Of a stretch of 29,497 bases of DNA, positions 15,672 to 24,760 are shown one piece after another. The translations under genes and the position numbers were made by a program. The stretch lies in assembly GCA_039026975.1 (NCBI GenBank), contig JBCCLI010000025.1, forward strand, positions 1-29,497, given 5' to 3'. The notes beneath the pieces are model-generated. The model saw only the letters and a list, made by a program, of their open reading frames with translations, did not search any database and had not been told where the DNA came from. The first letter of the stretch is position 1. The number at the start of each line of letters is the position of its first letter. The DNA is from JBCBKZ01 sp039026975. Its GTDB lineage: Bacteria > Bacteroidota > Bacteroidia > J057.

Positions 15672-15707
15672 ATTCTTTTTGAAACACTCCTATACAGATT
15701 GAAATAT

Positions 15708-15745
15708 AAAAAAAGAGATTGCACGTATAGGCAATCTCTTTTTTT
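15708..15745 (-). terminator. Terminator of the tRNA-His gene
   Basis: AAAAAAAGAGATTGC pairs perfectly with GCAATCTCTTTTTTT over 15 bp, with an 8-nt loop. It starts 3 bp beyond the tRNA 3' end. The A and T runs on both sides make it functional in either direction. Confidence 0.85.
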
Positions 15746-15747
15746 TG

Positions 15748-15822
15748 GGTGAATAATGGGATTCGAACCCACGACCCCCAGAACCACAATCTGGTGCTCT
15801 AACCAACTGAGCTATATCCACC
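15748..15822 (-). tRNA. tRNA-His (anticodon GTG)
   Basis: The minus strand folds as a complete tRNA. The 8-bp acceptor stem, GGTGGATA with TATTCACC, includes the extra G(-1):C73 pair that is unique to tRNA-His. The D arm contains AGCTCAGTTGGTTAGAGC, the anticodon stem is CCAGA/TCTGG with GTG in the loop, and the T arm has GTGGG-TTCGAAT-CCCAT. The CCA end is not encoded; AA follows the C after the discriminator base. Confidence 0.95.
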
Positions 15823-15840
15823 ATATATGTATAAGGCTCG

Positions 15841-15848
15841 CAAATATA
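15841..15848 (-). promoter_or_regulatory. Bacteroidota -7 promoter element of tRNA-His
   Basis: The minus strand reads TATATTTG, an exact match to the TAnnTTTG element, 19 bases upstream of the tRNA 5' end. Its usual partner near -33 is not clear. AT-rich context makes this moderate evidence. Confidence 0.5.
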
Positions 15849-15967
15849 CATATTTTTCAACTTCTGCTCACATATTCTCAAGGAAAATTCCCTAAAAAAT
15901 ATAAACACCTGGAGGGAGAGCGTAACTTTATTAGTAGCAGGATTAAGCCCTAACGCTAACTTGCTCT

Positions 15968-16519
15968 TTATGTATCCAGTGGGATATACCTTTCCTTGAT
16001 AATATTAATATGATGTATTTGATGGGCCGTAATAGTGAGCCCAATGGCAAAGAGAGGCATTTCATACTCAAAAAACTTACAGTTAGTTTTCAGTATTTCC
16101 TTATTGAATGACTTAAATAGCATGATGGTAGATTGGCGTACAATTCGTAGCTCATCTACTAACCTTTCAATAGCTAGTTCATCTGCATTTGAGTTTTTAC
16201 CCATTATCACCTGGTCATGAGCATCTGGAATACTTCCTTCCCCACGTGCAAAAATGATAGCTCTAAAACACCAAATTCTTTCCCAGTCAATGAGATGCTG
16301 CAATATTTTATGAATGGACCATTTACCTTTGGAATAAGCCCTCAATCCTATTCTCTTGAATTGAGCAATATCAAGTTCATCAATGGCTTTCAAACTAAGG
16401 GCAAGCGCCTCTATGAGCTCATTTCCCTCATTTAGCTGGTAAACATATGCTAAAAAGGCTGGACTCTCTTTAATCTCTGCTTTTTCCATTAGGTATAGGC
16501 TCTTATTGCTGCCAAGCAT
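15968..16519 (-). CDS. DinB-like four-helix metal-binding protein
   Basis: The product has 183 residues, or 173 from the second Met. The DinB/YfiT-like signature is visible: WSIHKILQHLIDWERIW (H75) and, near the end, TAHQIHHINIIKERY with H166, H169 and H170. Three such His residues bind a divalent metal in this superfamily. Family members act as thiol-dependent transferases or have unknown roles; the substrate here is unknown, and there is no evidence of DNA damage control despite the name. It has no close operon partner: the PKD gene ends 352 bp upstream and tRNA-His lies about 145 bp downstream. The region between it and the tRNA gene shows nothing. Confidence 0.8.
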   Translation of the reverse strand: MLGSNKSLYLMEKAEIKESPAFLAYVYQLNEGNELIEALALSLKAIDELDIAQFKRIGLRAYSKGKWSIHKILQHLIDWERIWCFRAIIFARGEGSIPDAHDQVIMGKNSNADELAIERLVDELRIVRQSTIMLFKSFNKEILKTNCKFFEYEMPLFAIGLTITAHQIHHINIIKERYIPLDT

Positions 16520-16568
16520 TTTTTAACTACTGTGGCATGCAGTTTATATCTACCAGGTAAATAGGTGG

Positions 16569-16666
16569 ACATAATTAAACGGGTAGAAAATAGACCGTCG
16601 ACTTTAGTCCCTGAAAGAAGCACTGGTCAGGATCTGCTAACATACGAGCAGCCTATCCATAGGTGC
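16569..16666. repeat. Decayed dispersed repeat, copy 2
   Basis: This matches 4718-4819 in the same orientation, starting at the same ACATAATTAA boundary and differing mainly by substitutions plus one 4-base gap. Weaker similarity goes on for about 40 bases past 16666. The surrounding 350-bp gap contains no open frame with protein-like composition, so any gene once carried here is gone. Two independent copies with one shared boundary suggest an inserted element. Confidence 0.55.
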
Positions 16667-16814
16667 TCAATTTACCCTGAGGACTTTTATCCACATATCT
16701 TAAAAAGTCCTACCGAAGGAGTTTGGTCTACAGGGGTTCCATAAGCGGTCTTGAACTGCTGAACCTTGGCCCCACAATGACCTGTTCTTTCCAACAAGCT
16801 AATGATAGAAAGTA

Positions 16815-16847
16815 AAAGCGACCCCTTGGTTCACAAAGGATCGCTTT
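16815..16847 (-). terminator. Terminator behind the PKD surface protein gene
   Basis: AAAGCGA and TCGCTTT pair as the base of a hairpin, extended inward by CCTTGG/CAAAGG with one mismatch. On the minus strand it is followed by a TTTT-containing T-rich stretch. It lies 25 bp beyond the stop codon at 16872. Confidence 0.7.
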
Positions 16848-16871
16848 CTATGAATTCCTTCTATCTATTAA

Positions 16872-19800
16872 TTACCTAATTAAGGTAATGGTCCCTGATC
16901 TTCTCACTCTAGTTCCATCCTCTCCTACCCCATCTACCACAAACACATAGACACCTTCAGGGGCAGATCTACCCTGGAAGTTTCCATCCCAGCCTTGGGA
17001 AATATCAAAGGTCTGGTACAGCAGCCTTCCCCATCTATTATAGACGGAGAAACTACCTGACTCCAGGTTAGGGGCAGCCAGCGTAAAGAAGTCATTCTGG
17101 CCATCTCCATTGGGAGAGAAGGCATTAGGGACAAATAGACTAGGCCCAAATACAATACACTGCTCGTTAGAAACGGTAACAGACTCATTCCCGCCTGCCT
17201 CTCTTGCTATAATCCTGTAACAGTAGGTAGCCTGTCCCAGCTCTGTCCGACTATCTATATACTCTGTTACATTACCAGGGAGAATCTCTACTAACTCAAA
17301 AGCATTCGTACTTTCATTGAAAATCTCAATGGTGTAGGTGAGTACCCCTCCTGGCCATTCCTGGTAGTTATTCCACCTCAAGATAGGATCAGCACTGGTT
17401 GAGGGCAGCGTAACATCTAACAAAATAGTACGACCTATCAAGCCAGGCAACGTTTGATCCCCACACTCATCCTGAGCAAACACCCTATAGTAATAGGAGA
17501 ACACATCTACTTCTACATCAGTGTCTATAAAGCTGGTAGTACTGATAGGAAGGGTTATGAGTGAATCATAGTTAGCACCTGTAGTAGATCTTTCAATATA
17601 GTAGGCCAAGGGTAAGTATCCATTATAAGGATCCCAGGAGATTTCTATAGAAGAATCCTGCACCACAGTAGCTACACTCACATCTACAGACTCTGTAGGC
17701 ACAGGCCGTATAGGTGTACCTGTGGCTATATTACTAAATGAGCTTTCTGCATTTCCTCCCTGTTCACGGGCAAAAATTCTATAGGTGATGGGTTCTCTAC
17801 AGAAAGTATTAGTATCTGTAAAGGAGAATACATTTGGCGGGAAAACGCCCAAGCTAACAGCATTAGCTTGGTTATAGCCAGTAACCCTAAACAATTCATA
17901 TGACTCTACCGGCCAACCCATATACTGGGTCCATTCTACTATAACAGCATCCACCGCTGAGGAAGCGTTGGTGACTATGGTACAATGCTCTGGCGCACTC
18001 GCCAGGTCTGAGAATACATCACAAGAGTTTTTGACCAGCACTTTATAGCAATACACCTGATTTCGCACATCCAAGCCTGCGCTCTGGTCAGAGAAAAGCG
18101 TATTATTTTGTTCTGTTATGATGCCTACCTCTTGAAAGGTCCCCCCTTCTACCGCCCGATATACCCCGTATTCCACAAAGTCAGCATCTGGATAAGCCTC
18201 AAAATTCACAAGTATGCTAGAATCACTTTCTACACTCACACTCAGAATATTCATAGCGTCAGGCACTGACTGCTCCAAAATAAAGACAGGCTCTATCTGA
18301 GAGGTATCCTCACAGCCTGAAACATCTGTAAGGATGACGGTAACCTCATAATTCCCTGATTGGGTAAAGGCATACTCCACGCTGTCAACTGAAGCTGAGG
18401 TCACTACACAATCTGTGGTTCCTGTGGCCCCATTTCGTACGCAGAAGGTATATCTGGATATGGTGGTATCTGACTGAACCCCTACAGCAAAGAAGGTGAT
18501 GGTAGAAGGATTACATCCTTGGTTAGAGCTGACAGCTAGGTTTACAGTAGGTCTGCTTAGCTGTATGTAATTGGTGCGTGTAAGCGTATCCGTACAGCCT
18601 AAGTCATCTTGTATCACCAGCGTTACCGTATAGGCACCATCCTGTAAATACACATGTGTAGGATTAGCATCATTAGAGAAGTTTCCATCCCCAAAATCCC
18701 ATGTGTAATTAGTTACCGGCCTTCCTGCACTAAGATCAGAAAAGGTAGCTGTAAAAGGGGCGCATCCAAACCTGTTATTGACAGAGAAATCTGCCGTCCC
18801 ACCATCTGAGACTGTAACCCCATGCTCCACACTATCCACACAACCGAATATATCTGTCGCTACTAGCTTGACTGTATAAGTTCCCACATTCTCAAAGGTG
18901 TACACAGGATTATTCAGGGTGTCTGTATCTCCCGTTCCAAAATCCCACTGCCACCTCGCAAATATGCTATCCCCTCTGGAAAAGTCTCTGAAAGGAACAG
19001 TGAAAGGAGCACACCCTAAGGTATCTATAGGAAGGAATTCAGCAGTAGGTAAGTCTCTGACATTTACACTTTCTGGTAATTCCAGCTGTACTGGACAGCC
19101 TGTCTCATCTGTCAGGATGACTGCCGGCAGGAATGTACCTGCAGCAGAATAAACGTATTTGAATAGGGTAGTATCCAGCACCCCTATTTGGCAGGCCGCT
19201 GTGTCAGTCAATAAGACTCCATCACGGAAGTCTGCATCTATTCTACAGGCTCTGTCTGTAATAGCCGTTAAGGTTACGGTATCTCCCAAGCACACATTTT
19301 GAGGACTCACAGAAAACTGACCTTGCGGTCCTGTGAGATTTATATAATCCTCTTCCAGTCGGGTAGCTACACAGCCATCTTCATGGATGATGGTAAGGCT
19401 TACATCATATAGGCCTGCCTGAAGATAGGAGTGAGCAGGATTTTGAAGGGAGGAAGTGAATCCATCTCCAAAGTCCCAGATATATTCTCCTACAGACCCT
19501 ACAGAAGAATCTGTAAACTGAGTTACAAGTGGTGGACAAAAATCCGAACGAGGCGTTCCCCCAAAGTTAGCGGAGAAAGCTTCTACCTCTACAAAATTTA
19601 TCTTGGTAATGCTATCCACACATCCGTTTACGTCAGTCGTAATTAGTTTTATAGTGTATATGCCAGGATCTGAATAGGCTTGGATGGGATTTTCTAAGGT
19701 ACTGGTATTTCCATCCCCGAAGTCCCAGAAATAGCTAAGCTCTACTCCTTGAGAAAGGGTAGTAAAGTTCAGGGCATTTCCCGGACAAGTAAAACTATCA

Positions 19801-22517
19801 CTCACAGCAAAGTCTGGCTGGGGGAAGGTAACATTGACGGCCGCTACCTGGGTAATACTATCCCTACAAGCTTGGTCATCCGTTACTATAAGCGTAACAT
19901 TATATTCTCCAGGGTCATTGAAAAGGTGAGAAACATTCTGACCAGTGGCAGTATTAGCTGCACCCGAAGCTGGGTCTCCAAAATCCCACTGCCAATCATT
20001 AGCGGTACTGGCAGCAGAGGTTACAGAATTATCTGTAAAATTCACTGCTAATGGAGGACATCCGGTGAGGGGATCCGCTTCAAAGGCGGCATAAGGCCCT
20101 ATCACCTCTATATAGTCTGTCTGAGTAAAGGTACTTGTACACCCGAAATTATCTGTTACTGTCAGGGTAACGGAGAATAGGCCCGTATCTGGAAAGCTTA
20201 CAAGCGGTGTTTCCAACGCAGAGGTTTGCCCATCACTAAATTCCCAGAAGTAACTGGATGCATCTGCACTATTGTTAATCCAGGTGGGGGTAAAAGGACG
20301 ACAGCCCTGCTGGTCTACTGCCGCAAAACTGGCTGTAGGGCTGCCTGACCCTATCAGGGTAGACAAGGTATCTGCACAGCCCGTAGTAAAGTTTTCCACT
20401 ATGAGTGAAAGGGCATAAACTCCCGGTGTAGTCACATTTATGGGCCCAGGTAAGGAGTCTGTAGATATGATGCTGGCAGGATTAAAGGGATCTTGTGCAT
20501 TATCAGTAAAGAACCATCGCCAACTATCTACTGGGCCTATAGAATTATTAGTTACTTCTAAAGTAGCTGGTAATTCACAAAGGGCAGAATCACTAAGGGT
20601 AAAGTCCGCCTTAGGAGGGTTCACCAGCACCATGCTGTCTTGAACCAGGGTATCCCTACAACCATTATGGTTAATAATGAGTGCGACATTAAAATAACCG
20701 GTAGTGTCTGTATACACATGAGTAGGATCCTGTTCTGTAGACATTTCATTAAATCCACTGTCAGGCTCAAACTCAAAATCCCACTGATATTCCCAATCAG
20801 CAGTATCAGGATTAGCAGGTAGAAGCACTGAGAAGTTCACAGGATCCCGGTTTATACACACCATATTAGTGTCAGCCTCAAAGGCTACTGGTGGAATTTC
20901 TCCTACTTCTATGAAATCATTTCTCGTAAGGGTATCTGTACACCCATTTGCAGTAGTCACTATCAGGCTTACATCATTCCTTCCTGTACTGTTAAAGGTG
21001 ACCACTGAAGAATCTGAAAAAGTACCTGTGGCAGGATCTCCATTTTCAAAGGTCCATTCCCAACTGACTATGGGTTCTACCTCAGAAGTAGATTCATTAA
21101 CGATGTTAACCTCCAGGGGCACACACCCATCAGTAGTCTCAGCAGAGAATGCAGCTTCTGGGGGCCTTATTCTAATAGAATCCAAACAAATAGTGGCAGG
21201 ACATCCCTGTAAATTGGTCAATGTTAGACAGGGCTGAAAGGACCCTGCTTGACCATATACATGCGTAGGATTCTGGGCAGTGGACAGGGTACTGTCCCCA
21301 AAATCCCAGCTGTAGGTAGCCCCTGCTATAGGCTGAACAGTAAAAGCGAAAGCCTCATTAATATCACAGGAAAGGGCGTTGTTAACGGAAGCATCTACCG
21401 TAGGCGTAGGCCTTACCGTGATAAAGTTCTGTCTGGTAAGAGTGTCTCCACAGCCGCCAGGGTTAGTAACTGTAAAGACTATGGTATATTCTCCCGCCCC
21501 TGCATAGGTATGGGTAGGATTTTGCTCTGTGGAGGTATTCCCATCTCCAAAATCCCAGGCATATACACTGGCACCTCCCTGAGAAGTATCTCTAAAACTG
21601 ATAGATTCTCCTAAACAAATATCAGTAGAAGAAGCCGTAAAGTCAGCTGTAATCCCTCCTATGGCCACTACTCCCGTCTTACTTACTGTATCTCTACACC
21701 CAGAAGGAGAGTTAGTAAACAGAGTGATGTCATATTCTCCTAACGCATTATAGGTTACAGGCGGGGGATTTTCTCCGTTGAAACTAGTGGGAGTACCTCC
21801 AAAGAATACCCAGGTATATTCTATATCTGATAGCCCTTGTGTGTTAGTAGTATTGGTAACATTTATGGTTACAGGAGGGGCGCAAGCACTTCCATTATCC
21901 ACTTCAAAATCTACAACAGGCGCTTCTGTAACGGTAATGAAATCAGGGAACTGCTGGGCTGCTAAACATCCATTCTCATTGGTGACTATCATAGTGAGCC
22001 CTACCGTCCCTGGGTCTGGAAAGGTAAAGGTAGGGTTCTGATCATTAGAAAGGTCTCCCGTAGATGCGTTCCAGACATACTCTGTGATAGCGCCTCCACC
22101 ATTCGTGTTAGAGGTATCAGTAAAGGTAACCGTGAGTGGCGCACAGCCTTCAGTAAGAGAGGGGATAAATCCTGGGGTGGGGGTATTAAAAATTTCTACA
22201 AAGCAGGTTTTCGTTTCTGTAATAGCCCCTGAAGCAAAAGTTACCGTTAAACTTACGTCATAACAGCCTGACTGGGAGTAGGTGTATTGGGGCGTTTCAG
22301 ATACTGAGGTGGCTCCTGTATTAGGGTCGCCAAAATCCCAAAAGTACGTCTGGCCCGGCTCAGAAGTGACGGGCTGAAAAGAAACGATCAAAGGAGACCC
22401 TCCACAGCCTTGGGTGGTATCTGCCGTAAAATCTACTGTAGGTTGTGCTACCGCGCTCAAACTTAAGAGAATGAACCCAAGTAGCAGGCTATGTTTACTC
22501 AACCTCAAATAATGCAT
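16872..22517 (-). CDS. Giant PKD-repeat surface protein with T9SS type-B sorting domain
   Basis: This 1881-residue secreted protein starts with a signal peptide (1-25, LLLGFILLSLSAVAQ). About 16 tandem PKD-type beta-sandwich units follow up to about residue 1410; many carry the WDFGDG core (for example YAWDFGDGNTST, YIWDFGDGFTSS, YTWDFGDGNFSN), and at least two are degenerate. Residues about 1415-1790 hold several fibronectin-III-like units. The last about 89 residues (FVPNAFSPNGDGQNDFF, NRWGRLLY, WDGNFQG, PEGVYVFVV) form the gliding-motility-associated C-terminal domain that marks T9SS type-B cargo. Most units contain paired Cys residues, so disulfides are likely. It should be exported by Sec, then T9SS, and displayed on or released from the cell surface. 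An adhesin or gliding-associated role is likely by family; no catalytic domain is seen. It is monocistronic, with a terminator behind it. Confidence 0.93.
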   Translation of the reverse strand: MHYLRLSKHSLLLGFILLSLSAVAQPTVDFTADTTQGCGGSPLIVSFQPVTSEPGQTYFWDFGDPNTGATSVSETPQYTYSQSGCYDVSLTVTFASGAITETKTCFVEIFNTPTPGFIPSLTEGCAPLTVTFTDTSNTNGGGAITEYVWNASTGDLSNDQNPTFTFPDPGTVGLTMIVTNENGCLAAQQFPDFITVTEAPVVDFEVDNGSACAPPVTINVTNTTNTQGLSDIEYTWVFFGGTPTSFNGENPPPVTYNALGEYDITLFTNSPSGCRDTVSKTGVVAIGGITADFTASSTDICLGESISFRDTSQGGASVYAWDFGDGNTSTEQNPTHTYAGAGEYTIVFTVTNPGGCGDTLTRQNFITVRPTPTVDASVNNALSCDINEAFAFTVQPIAGATYSWDFGDSTLSTAQNPTHVYGQAGSFQPCLTLTNLQGCPATICLDSIRIRPPEAAFSAETTDGCVPLEVNIVNESTSEVEPIVSWEWTFENGDPATGTFSDSSVVTFNSTGRNDVSLIVTTANGCTDTLTRNDFIEVGEIPPVAFEADTNMVCINRDPVNFSVLLPANPDTADWEYQWDFEFEPDSGFNEMSTEQDPTHVYTDTTGYFNVALIINHNGCRDTLVQDSMVLVNPPKADFTLSDSALCELPATLEVTNNSIGPVDSWRWFFTDNAQDPFNPASIISTDSLPGPINVTTPGVYALSLIVENFTTGCADTLSTLIGSGSPTASFAAVDQQGCRPFTPTWINNSADASSYFWEFSDGQTSALETPLVSFPDTGLFSVTLTVTDNFGCTSTFTQTDYIEVIGPYAAFEADPLTGCPPLAVNFTDNSVTSAASTANDWQWDFGDPASGAANTATGQNVSHLFNDPGEYNVTLIVTDDQACRDSITQVAAVNVTFPQPDFAVSDSFTCPGNALNFTTLSQGVELSYFWDFGDGNTSTLENPIQAYSDPGIYTIKLITTDVNGCVDSITKINFVEVEAFSANFGGTPRSDFCPPLVTQFTDSSVGSVGEYIWDFGDGFTSSLQNPAHSYLQAGLYDVSLTIIHEDGCVATRLEEDYINLTGPQGQFSVSPQNVCLGDTVTLTAITDRACRIDADFRDGVLLTDTAACQIGVLDTTLFKYVYSAAGTFLPAVILTDETGCPVQLELPESVNVRDLPTAEFLPIDTLGCAPFTVPFRDFSRGDSIFARWQWDFGTGDTDTLNNPVYTFENVGTYTVKLVATDIFGCVDSVEHGVTVSDGGTADFSVNNRFGCAPFTATFSDLSAGRPVTNYTWDFGDGNFSNDANPTHVYLQDGAYTVTLVIQDDLGCTDTLTRTNYIQLSRPTVNLAVSSNQGCNPSTITFFAVGVQSDTTISRYTFCVRNGATGTTDCVVTSASVDSVEYAFTQSGNYEVTVILTDVSGCEDTSQIEPVFILEQSVPDAMNILSVSVESDSSILVNFEAYPDADFVEYGVYRAVEGGTFQEVGIITEQNNTLFSDQSAGLDVRNQVYCYKVLVKNSCDVFSDLASAPEHCTIVTNASSAVDAVIVEWTQYMGWPVESYELFRVTGYNQANAVSLGVFPPNVFSFTDTNTFCREPITYRIFAREQGGNAESSFSNIATGTPIRPVPTESVDVSVATVVQDSSIEISWDPYNGYLPLAYYIERSTTGANYDSLITLPISTTSFIDTDVEVDVFSYYYRVFAQDECGDQTLPGLIGRTILLDVTLPSTSADPILRWNNYQEWPGGVLTYTIEIFNESTNAFELVEILPGNVTEYIDSRTELGQATYCYRIIAREAGGNESVTVSNEQCIVFGPSLFVPNAFSPNGDGQNDFFTLAAPNLESGSFSVYNRWGRLLYQTFDISQGWDGNFQGRSAPEGVYVFVVDGVGEDGTRVRRSGTITLIR

Positions 22518-22835
22518 GTGTTGTTAACGGGTTTACTTATAGCTTGCCTAGATCATGATAATTACAAATAAAGTACCACTTACCCGAAACCCTTCCAGGT
22601 CAAAGCTATGATTGAAATCAATAAGTAATGTAAACGTGGAGCTATAGACTATATTGATTAATGGTAAAAAGGAAAGAAACCCTAGATATTAGACGCAGAG
22701 AAGGATGCAATAATTGTTTAAAGAAGCCCAAATATCTCTTTCCCTACTCACACTTCAAAGTAAATTTTGCTACTCTTCCTAAACTGCTTCAGGGAATGTA
22801 ATTATTTTGGAATTAATGGTAGTTCTTTCGGGCGT
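22518..22835. other. Intergenic stretch, no gene seen
   Basis: About 320 bp separate the PKD gene start from the stop codon of the membrane protein gene upstream. It should hold the PKD gene promoter. A TACTTTA sequence about 50 bases upstream of the PKD ATG resembles the TAnnTTTG element with one mismatch, but its -33 partner is too far away, so I make no call. No terminator hairpin or open frame stands out. Confidence 0.45.
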
Positions 22836-23405
22836 TTATATCACAGGTAAAGGCTCTGCAGCTGTCTGGAAAATTTTTAGAAGGGAAAGTAACAGGAAGT
22901 ATAACCATACAGGCATCAGGTCAAATAAGGATTTCCGAAGGTTCCACTTCTGACCCCAATGCCCCATAACGTGAAAGAAGGTCGTAAACAGGAGAATATT
23001 CCCACATAGCTTGATTACCGGATGTATGGACAGGATGTCCATGTCTACATAGGGCTGCCAGGAAGAAGCGGGAACCATTCTGTAATAAGGGGATTCTAAG
23101 GCCATAAATACCCCTATAGCCAAGACAAGTATCCACTGGGTTAAAGAAAAGAATAGCTTGATGGAGTATAGCTCACGTGAATAATTAAGACTCCTGGCCC
23201 ATATCAGTAAGAAGGTACAGGCAGATATAAATCCTAGTAATAGCCCGCCCAGTAAATTGGTCATTTGGAATAACCACAAGGAGAGGGTAAATCCATACTG
23301 CAAGATAGCGTGTACTACAATAAACAGCGGCACCTCCTTACGCTCTGAAAATACCAGATAGGAAGAAATAAGCACAATGAAAAGGACGTATAGCCAGGTT
23401 AACAT
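22836..23405 (-). CDS. Hypothetical polytopic membrane protein
   Basis: This 189-residue protein is not recognised. Hydrophobic stretches at about 3-19, 27-47, 51-70, 84-103, 131-148 and 164-180 suggest five to six membrane helices. The loops are short and basic (ERKE, RSLNYSREL, GQKWNLRK). It has no soluble domain or known motif. It follows porQ on the same strand with a 96-bp gap and may share its transcript. Inner-membrane location is inferred from the composition alone. Confidence 0.65.
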   Translation of the reverse strand: MLTWLYVLFIVLISSYLVFSERKEVPLFIVVHAILQYGFTLSLWLFQMTNLLGGLLLGFISACTFLLIWARSLNYSRELYSIKLFFSLTQWILVLAIGVFMALESPYYRMVPASSWQPYVDMDILSIHPVIKLCGNILLFTTFFHVMGHWGQKWNLRKSLFDLMPVWLYFLLLSLLKIFQTAAEPLPVI

Positions 23406-23501
23406 AAGGGCCTATTTTTGGCAAACACGAAGGTAATGAATTCCCTAACTTTTGGGAGAAAAGCAGTGATATATGGTAAGTTTTTTTTGAAAAGCTGCTT
23501 A

Positions 23502-24542
23502 TTACTTGCTTTTTTGAAGGTTCAGCAGCATACTAAATTGGTGTGCTTGAAAAGCATTATTAATGCCATAGCTAGCATATCCATAATCCAGAGAGAAGCG
23601 CTTAATCTTTACGCCTGCTCCTAAGGAGAACCCTGTAAAGCCTCCCCTATTCTCTGCTCTCAGTTCCTGCCGTCTCATGTGATTATATCCAAATCGCAGT
23701 CTTAGTGCCTTCCCTAAAAGAAATTCTCCTCCGAACACTACATGTCGGAACAGTTTATCCGCAAAGCCTGCTTCTGACTCTATTACATTTCCGTTTAAGT
23801 CTCTCTCCATAGGAGCATCTGGATCATCAAATACTAAGCGGGGAGTCTCTAAATGAACCAAGGTTACAGAAAATCTCAGGGGCATGTATTTCAGCTTCTG
23901 AGAAATGCCCATGACTATTTCAAAGGGCAAGGGCTCTGTATTTCCCCCCTCTACATAAGGTGTTAGCTGAAATCCAATATTCTGGAAGGCCAGTCCAGCT
24001 TGAAACAATCCACTTTTACTGGTGTAGGCGCCTCCCAAGTCCAGCGCTAGTCCATTAGAAGTAAATCCACCTCCTAAATTTGATTGAATAAATTTCAGGT
24101 TAGCTCCATATCTAAAAGGCCCTATTTCTCTGGACATGCCTACTATAGCAGCAAGCTCATTAGCATTAAAGGTGCCTGTTAGGTTCCCAAACTCATCTGC
24201 TCCCTGTAACTCTCCGTAGCTGATAAACTGAATCCCACCGTGCAGGCTTCCTACTCCTTCTATGGTATGACTGTAGCCAGTATATCCATAGCCTATATCC
24301 ACCAGGTAATTAGTCCAGCTAAGGGCTACATGTTTGTGCATGGAATCATTGGCCAGGGCAGGATTTACCGCAGCCATATGTACGTCATCATCCATGAGGG
24401 AAACATTCACGCCACCTAAGCTATTAAGCCTCGCAGAGGGGGCTAAGTTTAGAAAGTCATATACATGCCGTCCGCCTATCTGCGCATATATGGAAGCATG
24501 AAACCCTATTGCGAAAGCAAGAATCAGGATATTTCTTTTCAC
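23502..24542 (-). CDS. porQ: PorQ, T9SS outer-membrane protein
   Basis: PorQ is an outer-membrane beta-barrel of the T9SS attachment complex (with PorU, PorV and PorZ), which helps join cargo to the surface. The mature part opens with QIGGRHVYDFLNLAPSARLN and SLGGVNVSLMDDDVHMAAVN, a stretch typical of the PorQ/PorV (FadL-like) family, followed by alternating amphipathic beta strands to a C-terminal FSMLLNLQ. I chose the GTG at 24542 (346 residues), because it places a clean signal peptide (VKRNILILAFAIGFHASIYA) at the N-terminus. A TTG at 24608 would add 22 polar residues in front of it. The gene diverges from the LOG gene and is followed by a membrane protein gene. The PKD cargo gene is 1 kb downstream. 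Confidence 0.88.
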   Translation of the reverse strand: MKRNILILAFAIGFHASIYAQIGGRHVYDFLNLAPSARLNSLGGVNVSLMDDDVHMAAVNPALANDSMHKHVALSWTNYLVDIGYGYTGYSHTIEGVGSLHGGIQFISYGELQGADEFGNLTGTFNANELAAIVGMSREIGPFRYGANLKFIQSNLGGGFTSNGLALDLGGAYTSKSGLFQAGLAFQNIGFQLTPYVEGGNTEPLPFEIVMGISQKLKYMPLRFSVTLVHLETPRLVFDDPDAPMERDLNGNVIESEAGFADKLFRHVVFGGEFLLGKALRLRFGYNHMRRQELRAENRGGFTGFSLGAGVKIKRFSLDYGYASYGINNAFQAHQFSMLLNLQKSK

Positions 24543-24732
24543 AGCAGCAAGATATGGCGAAATTTCTGAATTCAAAGGGTCAAAATTGATATCCTTCTGC
24601 CTGTCCAATCATTCAATTTCAGAAGTAAGTACATTCCTACTTCTCACAAACTCAACCTTTCAGAAAGAAAGCCGTACAACCCTTCTTGAAAAGAGAGTAT
24701 GGATAAATTAGGAATTAGGGAACTGATTTTTA

Positions 24733-24740
24733 TACCTTTG
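24733..24740 (+). promoter_or_regulatory. Bacteroidota -7 promoter element of the LOG gene
   Basis: TACCTTTG matches the TAnnTTTG consensus exactly and ends 20 bases before the LOG ATG, giving a leader of roughly 14 bases. A matching -33 element was not found at the expected distance. It lies in the divergent porQ-LOG spacer. Confidence 0.55.
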
Positions 24741-24760
24741 CGCTCGCCAAAAACAGCCAT

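Noticed and set aside
20869..21614. Plus-strand frames of about 120 codons opposite the PKD gene
   Set aside because: They are antisense to a well-supported reading frame and carry no recognisable motif.
22560..22580. Promoter of the PKD gene at a TACTTTA sequence
   Set aside because: It has one mismatch to the -7 consensus, and the nearest TTTG lies about 25 bases upstream, more than the usual spacing.
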